A stretch of 33,134 nucleotides of DNA, taken from contig VGVE01000031.1 of the NCBI GenBank assembly GCA_016874135.1, positions 1-33,134 on the forward strand. The letters are read 5' to 3'. The stretch is from Gammaproteobacteria bacterium (GTDB taxonomy: Bacteria > Pseudomonadota > Gammaproteobacteria > Pseudomonadales > Azotimanducaceae). Under the pieces are notes generated by a model. It had not been told where the DNA came from. It saw only the letters and a program-made list of their open reading frames with translations, and made no database searches. Shown in pieces: positions 7,922-16,444 of the stretch; the first letter of the stretch is position 1; each line of letters starts with the position of its first letter. The translations under genes and the position numbers were made by a program.

Positions 7922-9193
7922 ATGAGGAATCGACACCAGCATCCGGAAGCATCCGTGTCTGCAGATTACAAAACTCTCTCCGGGCTCGACACCGAACTGC
8001 CGCTCAGTGGCTTGCGGGTTGTGGATGTCAGTACCTATATCGCCGCGCCTGCAGCGGCCACGGCGCTCGGAGACTGGGGCGCGGATGTGATCAAGGTTGA
8101 AGCACCGGGTCTCGGTGATCCGCACCGGCACGGTTGGAAAGGCGCCAACTATCCACGCGCTGAAGTGAACTTTCCCTGGCAGCTGGAAGGGCGGAACAAG
8201 CGCTCGATCGCGGTTGATCTCAAGTCACCCCAAGGTCGCGCCATCATGACCCGTCTGATCAAGCGGGCGGATGTGCTGGTGGTGAACTTTCCTTCGCCGG
8301 TTCGCGATCGCCTGCAGTTGCGTTTCGAGGATGTGGAAGCCCTGAACCCGCGGCTGATCTACGCCTCACTCTCCGGTTATGGCGAAGACGGCCCGGACGC
8401 CAACATCCCTGGGTTTGACGTGAATGGCTATTTCGCGCGCTCAGGTCTTCTCGATGCGCTGCGTTATGACGGCGAGCCACCGGCGTTCTCCTTGCCTGCA
8501 CAAGGGGACCGCATCAGTGCGATGACGCTTGTGGCGGCGATCATGATGGGTCTCTATCGGCGCGAACGTACTGGTCGTGGCGGCTGGGTGGGCACGTCGC
8601 TTTATGCCAATGGCGTCTGGGCGAATGCCACACTGACAACTGCCGCGCTGGCAGGTGCTGATCTGCAGCCGCGGCCGCCACGCGATCGGCCGCGCAGTGC
8701 GTTGCAGAACCAGTATGTTTCGAAGGATGGTCGCTGGTTCACGCTGCTCCTCTCCCAGGAAAACAAACGGTGGCCCGGTTTCTGTGAAACAGTGGGAGCA
8801 AAGGAACTGATCAGCGACCCACGTTTCGTGACCGCTGCCTTGCGCCTGCAGCATGCGACGGAGCTGACGGCGGCATTGGACGAGTCATTCGTGGCACATG
8901 ACTGGGCGTATTGGCGCAATTGTCTGCCGTCCGCTGGAGCAGCAGTTGCGCCGATCAACAGCGTGCAGGACGTGATTGTGGATGAACAGGCTGTTCACGC
9001 AGGAATTCTGATCGATACCGATTCCGCTGATGTCCCGCGCAGTATCGCGGGTCCTGTGCGTCTCGGTTTTGCAAAACCCCGACTAGCGGGACAAGCGCCG
9101 GAACTCGGTCAACACACACGTGAAATCCTGTTGGAACTCGAGTACTCGGACGCAGAAATTGTCGCGCTTCGAACCGCTGGTGTGGTGAGCTGA
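7922..9193 (+). CDS. CaiB/BaiF CoA transferase family protein
   Basis: A 423-residue family III CoA transferase, moving CoA between carboxylic acids through an aspartyl anhydride/thioester. The N-terminus has LSGLRVVDVSTYIAAPAAA and GADVIKVEAPG, then GRNKRSIAVDLKSPQGR. The catalytic aspartate is in PGFDVNGYFARSG (about D166, equivalent to D169 of formyl-CoA transferase). The ATG at 7922 has no good Shine-Dalgarno; a GTG at 7955 with GGAAG upstream would remove 11 residues and is possible. It opens a probable four-gene operon (26 bases to the GMC gene), suggesting it activates a carboxylate made or used by those oxidoreductases. Confidence 0.92.
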   Translation: MRNRHQHPEASVSADYKTLSGLDTELPLSGLRVVDVSTYIAAPAAATALGDWGADVIKVEAPGLGDPHRHGWKGANYPRAEVNFPWQLEGRNKRSIAVDLKSPQGRAIMTRLIKRADVLVVNFPSPVRDRLQLRFEDVEALNPRLIYASLSGYGEDGPDANIPGFDVNGYFARSGLLDALRYDGEPPAFSLPAQGDRISAMTLVAAIMMGLYRRERTGRGGWVGTSLYANGVWANATLTTAALAGADLQPRPPRDRPRSALQNQYVSKDGRWFTLLLSQENKRWPGFCETVGAKELISDPRFVTAALRLQHATELTAALDESFVAHDWAYWRNCLPSAGAAVAPINSVQDVIVDEQAVHAGILIDTDSADVPRSIAGPVRLGFAKPRLAGQAPELGQHTREILLELEYSDAEIVALRTAGVVS

Positions 9194-9219
9194 TCATTCA
9201 TTAGATGTGAGGAGGGCGA

Positions 9220-10833
9220 ATGGCGAACGGACGAACCGGTGACAAAGTGGATATGCTCATCATCGGCGCTGGCGCTTCGGGCGCCGCTGTCGCCTGGAGT
9301 CTCGCTGAAACCCGCATGCAGATTCTCTGCATTGAGCAGGGTGACTGGGTGAACCCGGCCAACTACCCAAGTACGGGGCGGGACTGGGAAATGTCCAACC
9401 AGCGTGAGTGGGCCATCAGCCCGAATGTACGCAAGCGCCCGGCGGACTACCCCATCAACGATGAGGAGTCGCCGATTGCCATCGCCAACTTCAATGCGGT
9501 TGGTGGCAGCACGATCCTGTATTCATCCCACTTTCCGAGGTTCCACCCTTCTGACTTCCGGGTGCGTTCACTGGACGGCGTCGCCGATGACTGGCCGATC
9601 AGTTACTTCGACCTCGAACCGTTTTTTGCGCTCAACGACTGCAATATCGGTGTCGCCGGACTGGCCGATGATCCGGCACTGCCGGCACACACACCACCAC
9701 TCCCGCCAGTGCCACTCGGCACCATTGGTGAAACCATGGCGAGGGCATTCAATGAACTCGGCTGGCACTGGTGGCCCTCCGATACGGCGATCATCACGCG
9801 TGAATATGAAGGGCGTGAACCCTGCGCCAACATCGGCAGTTGCAATGTCGGTTGTCCCAAGGGTGCGAAGAGCAGTGCCGATGTGAGCTACTGGCCGGTG
9901 GCGCTGCGTGCCGGGGTCAAACTGAAAACCCGTTGTCGGGTGCGCGAAATCACCGTCGGTCCGGACGGCATGGCCACCGGTGCAATCTATTTCGACGAGC
10001 AGGGTGTTGAACATCACCAGGCTGCGGAAATGGTGATCGTGGCCTGCAACGGCGTAGGTACGCCGCGGCTCCTCCTCAATTCGAAGTCATCCCAGTTTCC
10101 GGATGGGCTGGCCAATCGGTCAGGACTCGTCGGCAAGAATCTCATGTTGCACCCCTGGGGCAACGTGCAGGGGATCTTTGAACAGCCTCTGGACCGGTTC
10201 GGGCCAGAAGGTTCATGCATGTTGTCACAGCAGTTCTACGAAACGGACAAAGCGCGTGGATTCGTGCGTGGCTACAACATGCAGATTACGCGCGGGCGAG
10301 GGCCGGTGTTGACCGCTCGCGCCGCCTTGTGGCGGGGTGAACTGCCTTGGGGCACGGATCATCACAAGGTTTTCGAGCGTTTGTACAACCACTCGATCTA
10401 CCTCGGTATCTGCGTTGAAGACCTACCGGAAGAAATAAACGCTGTGACGCTTGATCCACGGTTGAAGGACGCCCACGGAATTCCGGCCCCGAAGATCAAC
10501 TATCGGCTGTCGGAGAATTCGCGGCGCATGCTGGCACACGGTCTGGAGCAGGGCTCCCACGTGATGAGAGTAGCAGGCGCCATCCGCACCGAATCAGTCG
10601 GCCCGATCCGCATGGCGGGCTGGCATCTGCTCGGTACGGCGCGTATGGGCAATGATCCACAGCGCAGCGTCGTCAACAGCTGGGGCAGAAGTCACGACGT
10701 AAAGAACCTGTTTGTTGTCGATGGCAGTGTCTTCGTGACCTCCGGCGGCGTGAACCCAACGACCACGATTCAGGCGGTTGCCTTGTATATCGCCGATCAG
10801 ATCAAGCAACGCCTCGCCAACCTCTTTGATTGA
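9220..10833 (+). CDS. GMC family oxidoreductase, large subunit
   Basis: A 537-residue FAD-dependent alcohol/sugar-type dehydrogenase. The FAD motif is IIGAGASG (G16, G18, G21) and ends at the acidic residue in LCIEQGD; the active-site pair is H469 in GWHLLGTARMG and N512 in GGVNPTTTIQA. Three cysteines (C202, C208, C212) followed by PKGAK resemble the iron-sulfur or disulfide region of gluconate/glucose dehydrogenase large subunits. It is followed after 9 bases by a gluconate-dehydrogenase subunit-3-like gene, which fits a two-subunit dehydrogenase. No twin-arginine signal is visible on this subunit and no cytochrome subunit is nearby. GAGGAGG sits before the ATG. Confidence 0.93.
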   Translation: MANGRTGDKVDMLIIGAGASGAAVAWSLAETRMQILCIEQGDWVNPANYPSTGRDWEMSNQREWAISPNVRKRPADYPINDEESPIAIANFNAVGGSTILYSSHFPRFHPSDFRVRSLDGVADDWPISYFDLEPFFALNDCNIGVAGLADDPALPAHTPPLPPVPLGTIGETMARAFNELGWHWWPSDTAIITREYEGREPCANIGSCNVGCPKGAKSSADVSYWPVALRAGVKLKTRCRVREITVGPDGMATGAIYFDEQGVEHHQAAEMVIVACNGVGTPRLLLNSKSSQFPDGLANRSGLVGKNLMLHPWGNVQGIFEQPLDRFGPEGSCMLSQQFYETDKARGFVRGYNMQITRGRGPVLTARAALWRGELPWGTDHHKVFERLYNHSIYLGICVEDLPEEINAVTLDPRLKDAHGIPAPKINYRLSENSRRMLAHGLEQGSHVMRVAGAIRTESVGPIRMAGWHLLGTARMGNDPQRSVVNSWGRSHDVKNLFVVDGSVFVTSGGVNPTTTIQAVALYIADQIKQRLANLFD

Positions 10834-10842
10834 GTAACCGAC

Positions 10843-11322
10843 ATGAGCGAAACCCTCATCAGCTCCGATTTTCCGTTGTCGCCCGCGATGCGACGCACAC
10901 TCGACACCGTGCTCGAGATCATCGTACCTGCCGATCCGGAACGTGGTTTGCCCAGTGCGCGAGACGTGAACGTGGTGGCTTATCTCGCAGAGCACTCGGC
11001 GGGCTATTGGGGTGAACTCGAACGGCAGCTTCAACTACTCGATGCATCGGCACGCCGCCAGTTTGCGGTGCCGTTTGCGGAGCTCACACCGGATGAGCGC
11101 ATGCGTGTCGCACACCAGTTGCGCAGTGCTGATCCCACGTTCCTGCGTCGTCTCGCCCTCGAAGCCATCACCTGTTACTACCAGGACGATCGGGTCATGC
11201 TGGCCATTGGCCTCGAACCACGACCACCGGCGCCAAAGGGGCATGAGGCTTATACCGGTGATTTTTCGCTGGTGAATCCCGTCGTTGCGCGAGGATCGAT
11301 CTGGCGACGTACTGACAACTGA
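10843..11322 (+). CDS. Gluconate 2-dehydrogenase subunit 3-like protein
   Basis: A 159-residue protein of the small (gamma) subunit family that accompanies GMC dehydrogenases. The pattern LSPAMRRTLDTVLEIIVPADPERGLPSA near the N-terminus, LTPDERMRVAHQLR in the middle and the aromatic YYQDDRVMLAIGLEPRP near the C-terminus fit that family. Most relatives carry a twin-arginine signal that takes the large subunit to the periplasm; none is visible here, so this pair may be cytoplasmic. Immediate linkage to the GMC gene supports the call. Confidence 0.8.
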   Translation: MSETLISSDFPLSPAMRRTLDTVLEIIVPADPERGLPSARDVNVVAYLAEHSAGYWGELERQLQLLDASARRQFAVPFAELTPDERMRVAHQLRSADPTFLRRLALEAITCYYQDDRVMLAIGLEPRPPAPKGHEAYTGDFSLVNPVVARGSIWRRTDN

Positions 11323-11344
11323 AACACATACAGGAGAAGAGAAG

Positions 11345-12124
11345 ATGCAGCGTCTGAAGAATCGCGTCGCCCTGATCACAGGGGCCGCTTCCGGCATCGG
11401 TCGTGCAACCGCAGAGACGCTGGCTCGGGAAGGCGCGCGTGTGATTGCGACAGACCGCAATCAAGCCGGCGTGCAGGCGGTGGTGACGGGAATTCAGAAC
11501 GCCGGCCTTCAGGCTCGTGCACTCTCTCAGGATGTGGCGAGCGAAACAGTCTGGGCGGATGTGATCGCCGACATTCGTCTGCACGAAGGTGCGCTGCATG
11601 TAGTCGTCAACAATGCGGGTATTGCCTGGGCGGGGTCGATCCTCGACATGTCACTCGATGATTGGCGCAAGCAACAGGCGATAAACCTCGAAGGGGTATT
11701 TCTTGGCATTCGTTCGGCGGTGCCGCTGATGCGTGATTCCGGTAGCGGATCGATCATCAACGTCTCATCCGTGGCCGGGCTGAAGGGATCCGCCACGTTG
11801 GCAGGTTATTGCGCGACCAAGGGTGGCGTGCGTCTTCTCACCAAAGGAGTGGCGCTCGAGTCTGCAGCTTCGGGCTGGAACATTCGAGTGAACTCGGTAC
11901 ACCCCGGCATCATCGATACGAACATCTGGCAGACCGTGACACCGGCGGCGATGCGCATCGAGAGCAATTCGGTTGATCCGCATGCACTGGCGTCGGTGAG
12001 CACGCCAGGAGGCAAGGCCGGGCATGCGCAGGATATCGCCAACGGAATTCTCTTCCTCGCGTCGGATGAGTCCTCCTACATGAACGGTGCAGAGCTGGTG
12101 ATCGACATGGGGCATTCGGCGTAA
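11345..12124 (+). CDS. SDR family oxidoreductase
   Basis: A classical SDR of 259 residues: cofactor motif TGAASGIG (12-19), NNAG at 89-92, N114 in NLEGVFLG, S141/S142 in NVSSVAG, Y155 and K159 in YCATK. The ATG at 11345 follows AGGAG and matches the family N-terminus MQRLKNRVALITG; the longer frame from 11285 overlaps the previous gene and is rejected. It lies 22 bases after the subunit-3-like gene and is probably the last gene of the 7922-12124 operon, acting as an NAD(P)-dependent hydroxyl/keto dehydrogenase on a shared substrate. Confidence 0.92.
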   Translation: MQRLKNRVALITGAASGIGRATAETLAREGARVIATDRNQAGVQAVVTGIQNAGLQARALSQDVASETVWADVIADIRLHEGALHVVVNNAGIAWAGSILDMSLDDWRKQQAINLEGVFLGIRSAVPLMRDSGSGSIINVSSVAGLKGSATLAGYCATKGGVRLLTKGVALESAASGWNIRVNSVHPGIIDTNIWQTVTPAAMRIESNSVDPHALASVSTPGGKAGHAQDIANGILFLASDESSYMNGAELVIDMGHSA

Positions 12125-12125
12125 C

Positions 12126-12145
12126 CTGCGGTCTGGAAACCGCGG
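12126..12145. terminator. Hairpin between convergent operons
   Basis: A stem of seven pairs (one G-T) joins 12126-12132 to 12139-12145 with the loop CTGGAA. It sits directly after the SDR stop and before the converging VOC gene. The expected position for a bidirectional terminator, but there is no T-run. Confidence 0.4.
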
Positions 12146-12157
12146 AGTGCGCCCCGA

Positions 12158-13384
12158 TCAGTCGGCAGAGAGATCACGCAACTTGATGAGCACCGGCAGT
12201 AACTGCGTCATGCCCGGTTGTTCCACGAGTTTGACGATGGTGCCATCTGGATCGTAGAACGCGACGATACTGCCGGAAGAATCGGGACCTGAGCAGCAGG
12301 GCGTGACCGGAGACACGAACTGCAACCCCTGAGCCTTCAGTGTGGCGACATCCCCGTGGATGTCTGATGTTGAAAACGCCGTGCGGTGAATGCCGAGGTG
12401 ATTCACGGGAACGGGCCAGAGCGGTGTCGGATCAAAGGGGTGAATCCATTGCACGAGTTCGATCGTTGAGCCGTCGAGCCGGTGTGTCAGGATCGCGCCC
12501 TTTCGTTCAATTGATTCACCAGCCGCGGCGAGTTCTGGAAAACCCATTGCGCGGGCAACTTCGGCAGACTCGATCCGTGGAAGCTCTTCAGTCAATTCGT
12601 ATCCCAGCATCCGATACCAGGCGAGTGAACGATCGAAGTCGCTGACGTTCACATTCATCGGGCCGAAGCCCGTCAGGTGAGCGTTGCTCGCGGTTGTTTC
12701 TCCCGCGGCAGCGGTCTCGGCAATTTAGTAGAACGTGCCATCGGGATCCATGAAGGTCGCGAAGCGGGTGCCGTCTGCTCGTACAACTGGTTCGGATAGG
12801 AAGCGGATGCCTTGGACAGAGAATTCTTGCCAGGTCCTGTCGAGGTCGTTCGTATAAAACACACCCTTTGCCATGCCGAGACGATTGAGTCTTGCGTAAG
12901 GGGGCTCATCATCGCGTGGAATGGTGAACTCGATCAGATCGATCGTGCCGCCCATAAATCCAAGGCCAATGAGTTCACGATGCAGCAGATAACCGCCAGC
13001 GGTGGGTCCCTTTGAGCCGTCGTATTCCGTCGGGGTTTCAATGCCGATGGCGCGCGCTATTTCCTGGGTGTTGGTGTCCGAAAATCCGGACAGCGTGGTA
13101 AAGCCCAGTTTGCCGTAGAACGCGCACGAGGCTTCGAAGTTGCTCACGTTGGTGTTGTAGTGAACGCCGGACAGGATGTGGAGTTTTACTTTGGACGCCT
13201 GGGTTATGCGGAACGAGACCTTCTGAGCAGTTGCTACAGGTATGGCTTCGATTGAGTCAGTGGGAGAAACGCTGGCTATTTCGACCGAATTATCAGCTGC
13301 CAGGGTAACGGGGATATCGACTGATTCAACGCAGGCGTTCGATCCAACTGTTCCGAACACCGTGACATGATTGAGCCGTACCAC
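12158..13384 (-). pseudogene. Two-domain VOC (glyoxalase-fold) protein with internal stop
   Basis: Two reading frames, 13384-12725 (219 codons) and 12658-12158 (166 codons), are in the same phase and joined by an open stretch containing only one stop, TAA at 12725-12727 (codon 220). The first holds a VOC domain beginning HILSGVHYNTNVSNFEAS and ending FATFMDPDGTFY; the second begins GFGPMNVNVSDFDRSLAWYR and ends FYDPDGTIVKLVEQ. Paired domains forming one metal site are normal for glyoxalases and extradiol dioxygenases. A Gln or Glu codon at the TAA restores a 408-residue protein. Alternatively the halves are two genes, the second starting at ATG 12658. The GTG start at 13384 overlaps the previous stop; the first 65 or so residues match nothing I know. 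Confidence 0.7.
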
Positions 13385-13614
13385 TAGAGGTGAGAGCTGT
13401 CACTACATCCAATCACGAAGCGGGCTTGACCAGCGACAGCAGCGAACGATTCCTCGACTGGGACTTGATTGGCGTTGAGTTCCTTGAGGAATCGTGTGAA
13501 CTCGATGTTCGAAGGAGGCTCATCTGCAGGTTGCAGAAGAACGATGATTAAAGCCACTGTCAGCACCGCGACACCGAGCAAGCTCAGAAGTACGAGGAAA
13601 AACCGTTTCAACAC
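13384..13614 (-). CDS. Small single-pass membrane protein, unknown function
   Basis: A 76-residue protein. The N-terminal part is a strong membrane segment or uncleaved signal (MLKRFFLVLLSLLGVAVL and on to about residue 27), followed by a short hydrophilic tail containing PADEPPSN and FTRFLKELNANQVPVEES. It starts 6 bases after the amidohydrolase stop and shares one base with the VOC start (TAGTG), so the packing supports a real gene in this operon. I recognise no family. It could also be the surviving N-terminus of a longer membrane-anchored protein. Confidence 0.5.
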   Translation of the reverse strand: MLKRFFLVLLSLLGVAVLTVALIIVLLQPADEPPSNIEFTRFLKELNANQVPVEESFAAVAGQARFVIGCSDSSHL

Positions 13615-13620
13615 TAGAGA

Positions 13621-14856
13621 TCAAAGTCCGATTTGCTGAGCCACGCCACCATAAAACCGTTCCCGTATGGCCGGGCTGTAGCCTGCCAGCTGCCGCTCAC
13701 AGATCGCAACCGCCGAACCAGTACCTTCCACGTGGGGATAGTCGCTGGAAAAACAGAGCAGCTCTGGTCCTACAGCGTCGAGTACCGGCTTGATGGGCTC
13801 GTTCACAACCAATGGCGTCACCGTCACTTGGCGGCGCAAATATTCCGACGGCGCGAGAGGCAGCTTGTATGCAGTGCCGGCAAAGTCCGGCCGGAACTCA
13901 CCATCGGCTAGAAGGGCATTGCGCGACCGGCCCACCGCGTGATCCATCACGCTCACGAGGTGGGGAAGCCAGGAGATGCCCACTTCTTCGACGATCACCG
14001 TCAGCTTCGGATGTCGCTCGAGTACGCCGTCATAGACCAGCGCGCCGAGCAGCAGCTGCGGCCCGAGCTGTGGAGCAATTGCCATGCTAAGCAGGCTGTA
14101 AGTGGAGAGATCTGCCGCACCATTGTTGGCCCAACCGAACTGGATGCGTTCCCGGGAGAAGCCCACGTGGGCGATTGCCGCCATGCCGAGGTCTTCGGCG
14201 GCTGACCAGATCGGTTCAAAGTCCGGATGAGTGATCGAACGAGCTAGTGCGCCTTGGCCATCACTGCCGAATCGTCCGACGCCAACTGGAGATTCGCCGA
14301 TCGCAAATCCGCGACTGCCGAGTGCACGCATGCGGGTCATTTCGGCGATGGACGCAGGAACGTCGTTGAGATCGATCTGCGTCACCGGCTTCAGCCGGTC
14401 GGTGTAACCGGACATGGTGTCCATGGCCCAGCGGTTCCACGCCTGGCGTATCTTCCAGCTGAGATCAAATCGCCGTCTGCGAGCGGCCTGTACCAACGGG
14501 TTGACAAGAAAGGACGGATTGAGAAACTGGATATCAATGCCCTCCGCACCACACAGCTTGAGCCGGGCCACCGGATCCACCACAGGATCTCCAACGGCTT
14601 CGTTCTGGCGCGTTGGCTGGCGGTCATCCGTCATCTCGAGATGTTTGACGAAGCCCGGCAGAACGGTATCCCACGTGCTGCCGGGTTGCTGGTGATCCGG
14701 CAGTTGTGAGAGTGCGGGGTTGTGGATGCCGAATACGGAAGCGGCAACGCCGATGAACCTTTCCGGTGGCCCGAGTTCCGCCGCGATTTTTGCATCGGTG
14801 CGTTCCAGCCAGTCGACTGGTTCGTGCAGGTGGGCATCCACATCGATGATTCGCAT
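13621..14856 (-). CDS. Amidohydrolase family protein (ACMSD-like)
   Basis: A 411-residue metal-dependent hydrolase/decarboxylase of the amidohydrolase_2 group, which includes aminocarboxymuconate-semialdehyde decarboxylase. The metal-binding HxH is in IDVDAHLHEP near the N-terminus, a ligand histidine is in AIAHVGFS, and the C-terminal aspartate is in LLCFSSDYPHVEG. The start at 14856 has GGAG 8 bases upstream; a start at 14916 would add 20 non-conserved residues. It leads a minus-strand operon with the small membrane protein and the VOC protein. Together these suggest cleavage of a ring-derived intermediate, but the substrate is unknown. Confidence 0.88.
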   Translation of the reverse strand: MRIIDVDAHLHEPVDWLERTDAKIAAELGPPERFIGVAASVFGIHNPALSQLPDHQQPGSTWDTVLPGFVKHLEMTDDRQPTRQNEAVGDPVVDPVARLKLCGAEGIDIQFLNPSFLVNPLVQAARRRRFDLSWKIRQAWNRWAMDTMSGYTDRLKPVTQIDLNDVPASIAEMTRMRALGSRGFAIGESPVGVGRFGSDGQGALARSITHPDFEPIWSAAEDLGMAAIAHVGFSRERIQFGWANNGAADLSTYSLLSMAIAPQLGPQLLLGALVYDGVLERHPKLTVIVEEVGISWLPHLVSVMDHAVGRSRNALLADGEFRPDFAGTAYKLPLAPSEYLRRQVTVTPLVVNEPIKPVLDAVGPELLCFSSDYPHVEGTGSAVAICERQLAGYSPAIRERFYGGVAQQIGL

Positions 14857-15390
14857 TCGATAGGTCTCCGGTTGTTCCGAAACCGCGTGGTGCGAGCATA
14901 ACCGTTGCCATACCAAGTCAGGTAGCGACGGAGGAGCCTGGCGCGCAGATGGTTCTGCTGGCCACTGTACGCGCCGCGATCAAGAAAACCAATTGGCACC
15001 CTGCCTTGACCGCCGACGATACGTTCCATCGGTTAGATCGTCTTTGAGATCACGCACTATTTCCGCGTCGGAACCTCACACGTATTCGCCAAACATACGT
15101 CTCGATCCACTAAGGATAGATCAAGGTGTGTGCCGAGCGACGAGGCAGGAACCTTGAAGTTTTTCTAACTGGTTTGGCACGGAACAGGTATCCGAGTCGT
15201 GCTTCCGGAACGCGGTGCTGCACTGCAATCGATCGGGCATTGACCTTGGCGAAATAGCTTTTTTACGAGAACCTCTGGTCTTACGGATCCGCGTTGCGTC
15301 TTTGCACTCATAACAAGTGTTGAGCGGGCGTTGTCCGGATGTGATCTAACGTCACGTATAAGGTAAGGGACTTCCGTCCCCGAGGCGAAG
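14857..15390. other. 534-base intergenic region
   Basis: No credible coding frame on either strand. It must hold the promoters of the minus-strand amidohydrolase operon and the plus-strand small membrane gene. Visible structure is an inverted repeat ACGTAT-N9-ATACGT (15080-15100) and a 5-bp hairpin GGGAC/GTCCC (15367-15380) just before the Shine-Dalgarno of the gene at 15391. A TTGACC at 15240 and TATAAG at 15357 are possible promoter elements but do not form a convincing pair. Confidence 0.5.
15080..15100. promoter_or_regulatory. Inverted repeat, possible operator
   Basis: ACGTAT (15080-15085) and ATACGT (15095-15100) are perfect 6-base inverted arms with a 9-base spacer, about 220 bases upstream of the amidohydrolase start. 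The size suits a dimeric repressor or activator. No regulator gene is adjacent. Confidence 0.3.
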
Positions 15391-15746
15391 ATGACTGCAG
15401 TTGTATTGTTCTTTTTTATTGCTGTCGCTTTAGCACCATGGTTGGCAAGAATACGTGTAGTCAGGGAGGCACTTCTCTCCGCTGAGATTCAAGCAGCCGA
15501 ATTTGAGGCCAAGTACGTTCCGGGTGCTTATCTGGACTCCGTGACATTCTGTTGTGCGGCCATGGCCGCCTTTCTGTAGTGAGTGATCAGCCCATGCTTG
15601 ATTACTTGGGTTATTTTTTCTTGGCAGGAATGGCGTTTCGAATCACCGTCAACACTTGCGTGACAAAGATAAAAGTTGATGAACTCTTGTCCGGCGAAAC
15701 CACGACTCCCGCAACGGAAGACGTACTAAGCATCAAGCAGATCTGA
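15391..15746 (+). pseudogene. Small membrane protein, probably frameshifted
   Basis: The first frame (15391-15579, 62 codons, GAGG upstream) begins MTAVVLFFFIAVALAPWLAR and stops within a second hydrophobic stretch, TFCCAAMAAFL. The neighbouring frame carries on at once with VSDQPMLDYLGYFFLAGMAF and ends at 15746. Restoring one base next to the TAG at 15577 gives ...AAFLYVSDQPMLDYLGYFF..., a 118-residue protein with about three membrane segments. The alternative is two small genes, the second from ATG 15594. No known family recognised. Composition looks more AT-rich than the neighbourhood. Confidence 0.5.
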
Positions 15747-15776
15747 GGTGCGCGGTTCGACGCGCAATTGCGAGGA

Positions 15777-16172
15777 TCAGTCCTCCGGCACGAGCTTCAC
15801 GAGATTCGAGTTCATCAGTTCGATCGACAGCGACAACGGGTTCTTCGGGTGCACCCACGCGAGCCGCTCGTCGACGCTTGAGAAGCGAGCGCCGTTTCCC
15901 TTCAACGCATCTGCCGCCGCGGCCGTATCATCGACGTAGTACCCGATCGAGTCGATTCCTTCGCCACGTGTGGCGATGATCTTGGCGAGGTTGCTGTCCG
16001 GGGCGTCGGGTGCGAGTACCTCGATGATGAGGCCACCGAGTCGCACTAGGAACATATCGCCGAACGGCGTGTTGTTCTTCTCGCGCAACAACTCGGCCTT
16101 CAGCACATCACGCGTATACGCGTATGCGGCATCGAGGTCGCGTACGCGGACGTTGATCTTCGCAAAGCGCAT
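15777..16172 (-). CDS. VOC family protein (glyoxalase fold)
   Basis: A 131-residue single-domain vicinal-oxygen-chelate protein: MRFAKINVRVRDLDAAYAYT opens the first beta-alpha-beta module, GGLIIEVLAP ends it, DSIGYYVDDTAAAADAL opens the second, and LSIELMNSN closes it. Such proteins act as dimers in metal-dependent isomerisation, dioxygenation or antibiotic sequestration. The ATG at 16172 matches the family start with AGGAG and GAGAG upstream. An open frame running back to 16826 is not coding: it crosses a tandem repeat and another gene. Substrate unknown. Confidence 0.85.
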   Translation of the reverse strand: MRFAKINVRVRDLDAAYAYTRDVLKAELLREKNNTPFGDMFLVRLGGLIIEVLAPDAPDSNLAKIIATRGEGIDSIGYYVDDTAAAADALKGNGARFSSVDERLAWVHPKNPLSLSIELMNSNLVKLVPED

Positions 16173-16302
16173 ATCTCTCACGGGGTGTCTCCTTTGCTGC
16201 GTTTTATTGGTTCGATGGTGAGCTTGCACCGGAACTCCGGGTTGCTCGCGCGCCGATGACAGGTGATTTAACCCGCACATCTGTCGCGGGTGCAAACGCT
16301 GC

Positions 16303-16361
16303 CAGGAAGGGACAGGAAGGGACAGGAAGGGACAGGAAGGGACAGGAAGGGACAGGAAGGG
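16303..16361. repeat. 10-bp tandem repeat, GACAGGAAGG
   Basis: Five exact copies of GACAGGAAGG fill 16311-16360, preceded by one imperfect copy (CAGGAAGG from 16303) and followed by one extra G. It lies between the DUF418 gene and the VOC gene, outside any credible coding region. Perfect copy identity points to recent slippage, so copy number probably varies between strains. Too short and spacer-free for CRISPR. Confidence 0.9.
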
Positions 16362-16444
16362 TATTATCGAGCAAGCTACGGATGCCAGCCTGCGGCGATA
16401 GGGCAGCCTCTGGTCTGCACGCGTAGGTACGCGTCGTTCATGAG

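Noticed and set aside
16303..16361. CRISPR array
   Set aside because: The unit is 10 bp without spacers and no cas gene is present.
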